58,973 nucleotides of DNA, from positions 1-58,973 of the forward strand of contig JAJYDE010000023.1 in the NCBI GenBank assembly GCA_021777755.1, written 5' to 3'. Of this stretch, positions 53,011 through 58,973 are shown in pieces (the first letter of the stretch is position 1; each line of letters opens with the position of its first letter). The stretch comes from Deltaproteobacteria bacterium (lineage in GTDB: Bacteria > Desulfobacterota > Syntrophobacteria > Syntrophobacterales > Syntrophobacteraceae). The position numbers and the translations under genes are program-made. Below the pieces are notes generated by a model that saw only the letters and a list, made by a program, of their open reading frames with translations, was not told the DNA's origin and searched no databases.

Positions 53011-53391
53011 TCACCAACCCCGCCTTCTTCCGCAAACCCCGAGTCCGATGAGTCCCACAAGCCCCGAGCCGATAAGAATTGCCGGTGCGGGAAGGGGGTC
53101 TGAATCCTTGCAATCCCCGGCCGAGAAAAACCTGCCTGAAACTCCGCGGCCTTTGCCGGAAAGAGATCGCGCCGCCGCATGAAAGCGCCCGCGGGGAAAG
53201 GCCGGAGGGCCCGCGCCCGGCTCCAGCGCGGAAGTCGGCCGGTTCATCATGGCTTCCGGAAGGGCTGAGGGAAGGGGGTTTGTCGTTTCAACCCCGCCGG
53301 CCACGCATGCCCGCCGGTAGCCCCGCGCCCCCCCGAGGATCACAAGGGTCACAATGAATAGAACCGCTTGCAGCTCTTTTTTCTTATGCAT
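53011..53391 (-). CDS. Secreted protein with PEP-CTERM-like C-terminal sorting signal
   Basis: A 126-residue protein. The N-terminal ELQAVLFIVTLVILGG is a signal or anchor helix. The C-terminus has PLPAPAILIGSGLVGLIGLG followed by CGRRRGW, which is a proline motif, a transmembrane helix and a basic tail. This is the layout of PEP-CTERM (exosortase) substrates, though the exact PEP is not present. No exosortase is visible here. The middle is Pro/Gly/Arg-rich. Start at 53391 assumed; 53451 is possible. Confidence 0.5.
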   Translation of the reverse strand: MHKKKELQAVLFIVTLVILGGARGYRRACVAGGVETTNPLPSALPEAMMNRPTSALEPGAGPPAFPRGRFHAAARSLSGKGRGVSGRFFSAGDCKDSDPLPAPAILIGSGLVGLIGLGVCGRRRGW

Positions 53392-53420
53392 TCGCACCCA
53401 TCCCCTGTTTAAGAGAGACG

Positions 53421-53444
53421 GGGCGGGGAACAACCCCGCCCTTT
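53421..53444. terminator. Strong GC hairpin
   Basis: An 8-bp stem (GGGCGGGG and CCCCGCCC) with loop AACAA, followed on the + strand by TTT. It lies 30 bases upstream of the minus-strand secreted protein, so it could terminate transcription leaving the polysaccharide locus. Confidence 0.4.
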
Positions 53445-53633
53445 CCAGCAAGAGGCTTTGCGCCCGCCTTCCGGTTGAATTGTGAACGCCTTGTGGTATT
53501 TGTATGATTGTTTAATAGCAGGCATGGAAAACGTGTTCAAGGGGTATTTCGAGGGGTATGAATGGGTTCGATATCTTACCATGACTTGAATATAGAAAAA
53601 CCATTACGACATCTTGCGCATAATTTGAATTTT

Positions 53634-53661
53634 TTGATTATATTAAAATCGACGTTACTAT
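53634..53661 (+). promoter_or_regulatory. Possible sigma-70 promoter of the LuxR-type regulator
   Basis: TTGATT at 53634-53639 and TACTAT at 53656-53661 with a 16-base spacer, in an AT-rich stretch about 65 bases before the regulator ATG. Confidence 0.35.
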
Positions 53662-53724
53662 AAGAGTAAATAACAATATCTATGAAGCATCAATGGTTTC
53701 CGGTTGAAAACCAGTGGAGAAAAC

Positions 53725-54765
53725 ATGATGGAAACCCCGAACATCCTGGTTTTGACAGAAGAGCGGGCCATCTGCGACGCGTTGTCTCAGATCCGCTGTC
53801 GCCTTTGGGTAAACGACAGCCCCCGGGGGAGCATGGTTGAGCCCTCGGGCCGCTACCTGCTCGATCACGAACGGCATCAAAGGCCTGCTCCATCGGACAA
53901 TTTCGGGGAGAGCGGCTATGAAGTGTTGATAATCGATTTGCAGGGGCTGGATAAATCGGGGGTGGAGCAGATCGAGAAGGTGATTTCGCGGTCTCCGAAG
54001 GCAAGAATCATTGGAATCGGCCATCGCGGGAAACAGCTGTGCGAGCTCGGTTTCTTTCGATGTTTTCAAAAACCGGTGGCACCCGAAGTCATAGCTTGCG
54101 CGGTTCGCGACGCTCTTGAGATCCGGGCCATGGAACAAGTCATAAGCGCCATGGCCAAAGAACTGGACAGGCGCGGCAAGGAATTGGAGGCTCAAAGACG
54201 CCGGATGGAAAATCTCGATCGGCATCTGCTGCGCAGCAATGAGGCTCTTTCCGTTTTAGCCGAAAATATACGAAAAGAACGCGAGGAGTTGGAGAGGCGG
54301 GTGGGGCTCAATTTGCACTCCATCATCATTCCATCGGTTGAAAAGCTCAAAAGGATCAAAGCCCTCGAGCCCTATTGGTGCGAACTGGATTTAATCATCT
54401 CGCAGATAGAGGACTTCACCTCGGGCTTTATAACGGATGCCAAATATGTCTGCAAACTGAGTCCAACCGAACTCAGGGTGGCCTCGTTGATAAGAAACGG
54501 ACTCAATACCCGGGAAATTGCGAATAGACTCCACATCTGCCTTGACACCATCAGGTGCCATCGGAAAAAAATCCGAAAGAAACTGGGCATAAACAGGGCC
54601 GGCTATAGCCTTCAAAATTTTCTGACCAGTAAGACTGGCGGCTCGGGCAACTGCTCATCGCTCCTTGGCGGCGATGAGCATCCGTTTCTTCCGGCCGATG
54701 CCGGCGCAGAGGATTTTGCGAACGCGGAGGGCGCCTCCAATTTCCCTTTTATACCGCCGAAATGA
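53725..54765 (+). CDS. LuxR-type DNA-binding regulator with degenerate receiver domain
   Basis: A 346-residue protein. Residues about 1-125 look like a receiver domain (NILVLTEERAICDALSQI, then YEVLIIDLQGLDKSG), but the phosphorylation pocket is poor: the expected acidic pair after strand 1 is missing. A coiled-coil linker follows (KELDRRGKELEAQRRRMENL). The LuxR helix-turn-helix is at about 250-315 (LSPTELRVASLIRNGLNTRE, then TIRCHRKKIRKKLGI). It may regulate the polysaccharide locus upstream; inference from position. ATG at 53725 with AGTGGAG upstream. Confidence 0.8.
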   Translation: MMETPNILVLTEERAICDALSQIRCRLWVNDSPRGSMVEPSGRYLLDHERHQRPAPSDNFGESGYEVLIIDLQGLDKSGVEQIEKVISRSPKARIIGIGHRGKQLCELGFFRCFQKPVAPEVIACAVRDALEIRAMEQVISAMAKELDRRGKELEAQRRRMENLDRHLLRSNEALSVLAENIRKEREELERRVGLNLHSIIIPSVEKLKRIKALEPYWCELDLIISQIEDFTSGFITDAKYVCKLSPTELRVASLIRNGLNTREIANRLHICLDTIRCHRKKIRKKLGINRAGYSLQNFLTSKTGGSGNCSSLLGGDEHPFLPADAGAEDFANAEGASNFPFIPPK

Positions 54766-54938
54766 ACCTGGTCTCAAATCGTTTTTTCCGCCCTCGGGCG
54801 CCCGCGGCCCAATCTTCACTCATGTATTTCACTGCGCGATTATGATAGAGTAGCGGGTCGAAAAGCCGGTATAAGGCGTGAACCGGGCTCGGCCCGGCGC
54901 ACGGAGAACTTTCCCCAATCAGCACAACAGGAAATCTA

Positions 54939-55511
54939 ATGGAACATATTGGCCGCTATTCCTTCCGGGAATATCTTAAGGTGGTCGAGGGATTTCACGG
55001 CAGTCAGGCCCCTGGCCTCATTCTTGGCGGGATCATGGTCGATTACGCCCTTAGCCGAATAGAGCCGGGGATCCTGTTTGATTCCATCTGCGAAACGGCG
55101 GCCTGCCTGCCCGACGCCATCCAGCTCCTTACGCCCTGCACGATCGGAAACGGCTGGCTGAAGGTGATCGACCTCGGACTTTTCGCCCTGAGCCTCTACG
55201 ACAAGCACCGGGGTGAAGGGCTGAGGGTTTTCGTCGATCCGGCAAAGCTGCGTGACTGGAACGAAATCTCGGACTGGCTCTACAAGCTCAAGTCCAAAAA
55301 AGAGCAGGACAAGGATCGGCTCCTGGCGCAAATGGAACAGGCCGGAAGGTCCGTTTTGAGCCTGCGCCCGATCAAGATAAAGCCCCAATACCTGGGCAGG
55401 ACGGGCAAGGGCGCGATAGCGGACTGCCCGCAGTGCGGGGAGCCTTATCCGATAAGAGACGGGGCTCTGTGCCTCGCCTGCCAGGGCAAATCGCCTTACA
55501 TGGGAAAATAA
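54939..55511 (+). CDS. FmdE-family protein with C-terminal zinc ribbon
   Basis: A 190-residue protein. The N-terminal FHGSQAPGLILGGIMVDYAL matches the FmdE (formylmethanofuran dehydrogenase subunit E-like) fold. The classic His and Cys of HGH-x-CPG are replaced (Ser and Ala), a variant I believe occurs in a subgroup of the family. LTPCTIGNGWLKVIDLGLFA follows. The C-terminus has a four-Cys ribbon (ADCPQCGEPYP, then LCLACQG). No dehydrogenase genes are adjacent. It starts an apparent pair with the GPP34 gene. Confidence 0.85.
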   Translation: MEHIGRYSFREYLKVVEGFHGSQAPGLILGGIMVDYALSRIEPGILFDSICETAACLPDAIQLLTPCTIGNGWLKVIDLGLFALSLYDKHRGEGLRVFVDPAKLRDWNEISDWLYKLKSKKEQDKDRLLAQMEQAGRSVLSLRPIKIKPQYLGRTGKGAIADCPQCGEPYPIRDGALCLACQGKSPYMGK

Positions 55512-55616
55512 GGAGCGCGCAGGCGATAGTCGGAGGTGCAACCCGGAACATCTCGGGTTCCGGAGTGGAAAAAACGGTGTGGAACTTATGGAAACCGTAG
55601 AACAGGAGTGGACCCC

Positions 55617-56264
55617 TTGCTCAGTTTCGCCGAAGAGATGCTGCTTCTTGCCCTCGATGACCAGGGAAGCATAAAACAACTTTCCGCCGTTTCCCTGGAC
55701 TACGCGCTGGCCGGTGCGCTCCTTATGGAACTTGCCATGCTCGATCGGATCGATACGGATGTCGATTGCCTTTTCGTCGTCGATGCGACCCCCACGGGCG
55801 ACAGCTTCCTCGACGGGGTTCTTGGAGAAATCCAAAACGATCCCGGGCGTCGGCCCGTCATGCATTGGCTGGATCATTTCGCCAAGCGGGGCGCACAGAT
55901 TCAGGAACAGGTCTTGAAACGACTGATCGAAAGGCAAATCTTAAAGAAGCAGGATCGAAAGATTCTCTGGGTGTTTGCCGTTCGGCGCTATCCGATCATC
56001 GACAACACCGAACCCAAAGAGGTAAAGACCCGGCTGAGGGAATTGATCCAGGCAGAGGAGATCCCCGATCCTCATGACGCGGCTTTGGTAAGCCTTGCCA
56101 ACGCCTGCGGCCTTTTTTTCGACATCTTTACCCCGGCCGAACTCGATTCGTTCCGCACACGGATCGAAACCCTGGCCCGGTTGGATCTGGTCGGAAGAGA
56201 AATCACCCGGGCCATCGGCACAATCGAAAAAGCCCTCTTCATGACGGCGATTCCTCCGGTTTGA
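55617..56264 (+). CDS. GPP34 (Golgi phosphoprotein 3-like) family protein
   Basis: A 215-residue soluble helical protein. LLSFAEEMLLLALDDQGSI and the central helical region GALLMELAMLDRID are typical of GPP34 domains. Bacterial homologues are of unknown function; eukaryotic GOLPH3 binds phosphoinositides. The start is uncertain: a TTG at 55617 has AGGAG seven bases upstream, with a GTG at 55536 as alternative. It is followed at once by a REP-type repeat module. Confidence 0.75.
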   Translation: MLSFAEEMLLLALDDQGSIKQLSAVSLDYALAGALLMELAMLDRIDTDVDCLFVVDATPTGDSFLDGVLGEIQNDPGRRPVMHWLDHFAKRGAQIQEQVLKRLIERQILKKQDRKILWVFAVRRYPIIDNTEPKEVKTRLRELIQAEEIPDPHDAALVSLANACGLFFDIFTPAELDSFRTRIETLARLDLVGREITRAIGTIEKALFMTAIPPV

Positions 56265-56633
56265 GCCGCCAGCCGGCAAGATGTCTTGACTCATGGTTTA
56301 CGATCTGCGACCCCTTGCGGGGTCGGCTTCTTTTTGTTCGCCTTTTTCCGGGGGTGTCGGCCTTGCGGCCTCAACCCCCGGCTAATGGCTTCGATCCCTC
56401 CGGGATCGGGGGCGTCGGCCTTAAAATGCTTCAAACCCCGGCTGATGTCTTTGATCCCTCCGGGATCGGGGGCTTGGCTCTAAAATTCGTGTTGAATCAT
56501 CCGGGATCGGGGGCTTGGCTCTAAAATTCGTGTTGAATCATCCGGGATCGGGGGCGTCGCTCTTAAAGGGCGGCACCGATTCCTGTCATTTCGCGAGGAA
56601 ATTGTCGAATTCCTCAAAAAGACGGGGATTGAG
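56265..56633. repeat. REP-type repeat module with 41-bp tandem palindromic repeats (copy 1)
   Basis: Order of elements: a short match to the 3' end of the IS200-like transposase gene; a GACCCC-TTGC-GGGGTC hairpin; a long hairpin at 56348-56381 starting CCGGGGGT; then copies of CCGGGATCGGGGGC at 56400, 56460, 56501 and 56542. The last three are 41 bp apart. The module ends with another fragment of the transposase 3' coding sequence (around 56585-56633). It closely matches the module after the intact transposase at 58660. Confidence 0.85.
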
Positions 56634-56991
56634 TCATGGTCACCCGATGATGCAGGTCGAATCGCGATTCCGGGGCAGACCTCGGTCTGAAAGACTTCGG
56701 GTCTTGCTCCACCGGGTTCCATCGTGGCAAATTGTGAGCGCGATCGCCGTATGGAGCCGCGCCCGGTTTTCCGCCTCGCAAGTACTCTGCGCCCGCCCTG
56801 CCTATTCCTGCGATTCCGCCCACCCACCCGAGACCCTCAGGGCATGACGAAACGACGAAAAGCGCAGGCAGCGATCGCGAGCGGTTTTCCGGTTGCCGCG
56901 TCGGGGAGTTTTTTTGATCTCCATTTTACTTTCTTTTCGACGTTTTCAAAAAGGGGACGCACCGCGCGGCTCCTGGAGCCCCGGGGTAATC
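56634..56991. other. Gene-free stretch
   Basis: No recognisable gene between the repeat module and the hemerythrin 3' end. A few overlapping low-complexity ORFs lack starts or family features. Confidence 0.4.
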
Positions 56992-57546
56992 CTAAAGAGC
57001 CAAGTAAACGGAACCAAGCTCATCCATCAGCCGATGGAAAGCTTCGTGCTTTCCAACGCCTATCTTTTCCTTTTCCAGAGTTTCAAAATCTTCCAGCAGT
57101 CGTGACTGTTGCTCCTCCGGGAGATTTCTGTCGCCCATTACGAAGAGCACATCGTTTTCTTTCATAATATGGCTCCGCAGAAGTTCGATGTAGCCCCTGG
57201 CAGCCCCGGCGAACGCATCCTTGCCGTCACGACCCTTCTTTAGCTCTTCCAGCGCCTCACGCATCGCCCGGATATATTTGCGACCCTGGTCATGATCGCT
57301 CAACATGACACCGATAGGGCCGCCCTGCCTTGGAATTCCGACCTTTTCCAGGGCGGGAAAAAGGAAATCCTCCTCCTTGCCATGGTGGCACTTGTCCGCA
57401 AAGACTTGCAGGAATTCGACGATTTGATCGAGGTGATCCAGGTTGGCCTCTTTTCCCGAACCCATCTGTTCTGTTATCCGCTCCAATATTTGTAGCATGG
57501 TGAGGATACCATCGTGCTCGGCCCTTAGTTGATCGGTTGCCTTCAT
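56992..57546 (-). CDS. Hemerythrin-domain protein
   Basis: A 184-residue four-helix protein of the hemerythrin HHE family, with a non-haem di-iron site that may bind oxygen or nitric oxide. Iron-ligand candidates are His in LRAEHDGI, the HHGKEED cluster, His in LSDHDQGR and His/Glu in RSHIMKEND. The ATG at 57546 has AGGAGC upstream; the frame extends further without support. Single gene. Confidence 0.9.
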   Translation of the reverse strand: MKATDQLRAEHDGILTMLQILERITEQMGSGKEANLDHLDQIVEFLQVFADKCHHGKEEDFLFPALEKVGIPRQGGPIGVMLSDHDQGRKYIRAMREALEELKKGRDGKDAFAGAARGYIELLRSHIMKENDVLFVMGDRNLPEEQQSRLLEDFETLEKEKIGVGKHEAFHRLMDELGSVYLAL

Positions 57547-57785
57547 CGGTTTGCTCCTGAATCCTGAATAATGAAATTGTGTGACCTTCGGCAAAATTAA
57601 TATAAGCATTCATGTTCAACCGCCCAAGCTTGCCTTGAACCGGGATGTGCTTGCCGGGGTTCCACGCCCGCATGACGTCGCGCTTGAATCGGCATAAATA
57701 GCCTGGCTGCGGCATCAAACAGCCAACCGATCGAAAGGGGCTGTCGGCATGCCTGGCGCGGAGAACGTCCTCGACTCAAAAATGG

Positions 57786-57832
57786 TTAATTCAACAATAT
57801 TTAATCCAAGGGGGGCAATATTGTTGAATTAA
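57786..57832. repeat. Perfect 16-bp inverted repeat
   Basis: TTAATTCAACAATATT (57786-57801) and its exact complement AATATTGTTGAATTAA (57817-57832) are separated by 15 bases with a G-run. AT-rich arms in a GC-rich genome and the perfect pairing suggest a protein-binding site, a terminator-like element, or the end of a small mobile element. Confidence 0.8.
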
Positions 57833-58093
57833 GAAATTCCGAGGTTTTCCAGTCGGTCTGAACGCCACATGGTTTAAGGCTACTTTGTGGCTTTTGGCTG
57901 CGAAGGACGACGGGATTTCGCCCGGCAATCCCTCCGTGCCATGACAGTCACCTCCTTGAAACTTTCCTGGATAAAAAAGAAGCCCTTGGCAGCGATACTT
58001 GTGGGAGACTATTTCATAGAGCGGCAAGAGCTGCAAGGGTATTTGCGCAACAGGGTATTCGCGCAATTTCGACAGTTGAACGATGACCGGGCA

Positions 58094-58195
58094 GGAGCCC
58101 GCAGGGCTCCCGGCCATTAGCCGGTGGTTTAGCCCGCGTGGCGATACCACCGGAAAGCAAGGCGCATATCTTGCTTCTTGCACCCCGAAGGGGTG
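58094..58195. repeat. Hairpins flanking the transposase start
   Basis: GGAGCCC-GCA-GGGCTCC at 58094-58110 and CACCCC-GAA-GGGGTG at 58181-58195. Short GC-rich hairpins just upstream are expected at the 5' end of IS200-like/REP-associated elements, where the transposase recognises folded single-stranded DNA. Confidence 0.6.
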
Positions 58196-58212
58196 TGAGC
58201 AGGGGCATTCTA

Positions 58213-58659
58213 ATGTCATCCACCCATCTCAGTCTTAATTATCATCTGGTCTTCGGGACGAAAAACCGGACTGCGTCAATCGACCTTTCATGGCGTACCC
58301 GGCTTCATGAGTACATCGGAGGGACGGTTCGCGGGTTGGGAGGCTATCCGGAGGCCATAGGCGGCGTTGCCGATCATGTTCACTTGTTGCTGGCGCTCAA
58401 ATCCACACACTGTCTGGCGGACGTTGTCCGCGAATTGAAGAAGGCGTCATCGGCGTGGGTACACGAAGAAATCGGAGAGCGCACCTTCAGGTGGCAGGAT
58501 GGATATGCGGCTTTCACCGTGAGCACCACGGTTCGCGTTGCTGTGCGCAATTACATCGCCAACCAGGAGGAGCATCACCGGTTGAAGTCATTCCGCGAGG
58601 AAATTGTCGGATTCCTGGGAAAGGCGGGGATCGAGTATGATCAGAGATTTCTTGATTGA
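58213..58659 (+). mobile_element. IS200-like transposase, REP-associated (RAYT type)
   Basis: A 148-residue HUH-type single-strand transposase. The HUH motif is in GGVADHVHLLLALKS and the nucleophile Tyr probably in AVRNYIANQEEHH. Length and sequence fit the Y1 transposase family (TnpA). It lies between hairpins and followed by an array of REP-like palindromes, which fits a REP-associated transposase rather than a free IS. Fragments of its 3' end recur at about 56585 and about 58934. Confidence 0.9.
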
Positions 58660-58664
58660 TGGGT

Positions 58665-58973
58665 TTTGATCTGCGACCCCTTGCGGGGTCGTTTTCTTTA
58701 TTATTCGTTTTATTCCGGGGGTGTCGGCCTTGCGGCCTCAACCCCCGGCTAATGGCTTCGATCCCTCCGGGATCGGGGGCTTGGCTTTAAAAATGGCGTT
58801 GAATCATCCGGGATCGGGGGCTTGGCTTTAACCTTCGTGTTGAATCATCCGGGATCGGGGGCTTTCCTTTAAAAATGGCGTTGAATCATCCGGGATCGGG
58901 GGCGTCGCTCTTAAAGGGTGGAACCGATTCCTGTCATTTCGCGTGGAAATTGTCGGATTCCCGGGAAAGGCGG
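58665..58973. repeat. REP-type repeat module with 41-bp tandem repeats (copy 2, runs off window)
   Basis: Hairpins at 58674-58690 (GACCCC/GGGGTC) and 58715-58748, then copies of CCGGGATCGGGGGC at 58767, 58808, 58849 and 58890, exactly 41 bp apart. The module ends with a fragment matching the transposase 3' coding sequence at the window edge. The arrangement is the same as at 56265-56633. Confidence 0.85.

Larger units (their letters stand above)
57547..58212. other. Gene-free stretch upstream of the transposase
   Basis: About 670 bases with no recognisable gene. It contains the long inverted repeat at 57786-57832 and several GC hairpins near 58094-58195. Confidence 0.5.

Noticed and set aside
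54840-54938. A riboswitch (for example molybdenum-cofactor type) upstream of the FmdE-like gene
   Set aside because: Only a short GC hairpin near 54885 is seen; no conserved riboswitch core could be recognised by eye. A covariance-model search would settle it.
57791-58219. A 142-residue minus-strand frame upstream of the transposase
   Set aside because: It runs across the 16-bp inverted repeat and hairpins, has no good ribosome site and shows no family features.
56400-58903. CRISPR array
   Set aside because: The 41-bp repeats are contiguous with near-constant intervening sequence, contain palindromes, and adjoin an IS200-like transposase; no unique spacers or cas genes are present.

Overview
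The window looks like chromosome from a GC-rich Desulfobacterota-type bacterium (old Deltaproteobacteria, plausibly Syntrophobacterales). This is inferred from gene content: an NtrC-type sigma-54 regulator, FmdE and two-CW family proteins, an HD-GYP sensor, RND metal efflux, PyrD/PyrK and a Wzx/Wzy polysaccharide locus. No rRNA is present to confirm it.

Layout. 1-3612: peptidase PepF (cut by the window edge), an ADP-ribosylglycohydrolase and an isochorismatase-fold hydrolase. 3613-8123: a partly duplicated, partly decayed region with two paralogous 66-residue secreted peptides, an intact membrane Ser/Thr kinase with a formylglycine-generating-enzyme-like C-terminus, a fragment of a second kinase, and a two-CW protein broken by an in-frame TGA. 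8440-16565: Cu/Ag-type RND efflux (cusB, cusA, convergent cusC) and a secreted YHS protein. Between cusA and cusC sits a threefold tandem array of decayed cusC 3' ends. 16591-20062: a sensor kinase and NtrC-type regulator. 20080-24332: an efflux pseudogene, an IS66 accessory-gene remnant, secreted proteins, an HD-GYP phosphodiesterase and a Gly/Tyr-rich secreted peptide. 24602-35285: housekeeping genes (miaA, mutL, mreB, fabH, pyrD, pyrK, pgeF, an FKBP isomerase, tRNA-Arg). 35725-36000: a degenerate copy of the tRNA 3' half and an integrase remnant. 36764-52969: a 14-gene polysaccharide locus, mostly overlapping and all on the + strand. 53011-58973: a possible C-terminally sorted protein, a LuxR-type regulator, FmdE-like and GPP34-like proteins, a hemerythrin, and an IS200-like REP-associated transposase with two arrays of 41-bp palindromic repeats.

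Most interesting signal: four promoters (two paralogous peptides, the Gly/Tyr-rich peptide, and the sensor-kinase/regulator pair) share one architecture. Each has two copies of a 17-bp palindrome close to TTGAAAG-NNN-CTTTCAA, exactly 23 bp apart start to start. Each also has a GG-N10-GC sigma-54 promoter 81-97 bp downstream. Because the locally encoded sigma-54 activator has this layout at its own promoter, I infer an autoregulated envelope or metal-stress regulon whose outputs are small secreted peptides of unknown function.

All calls come from reading the sequence and its translations; no searches were run.
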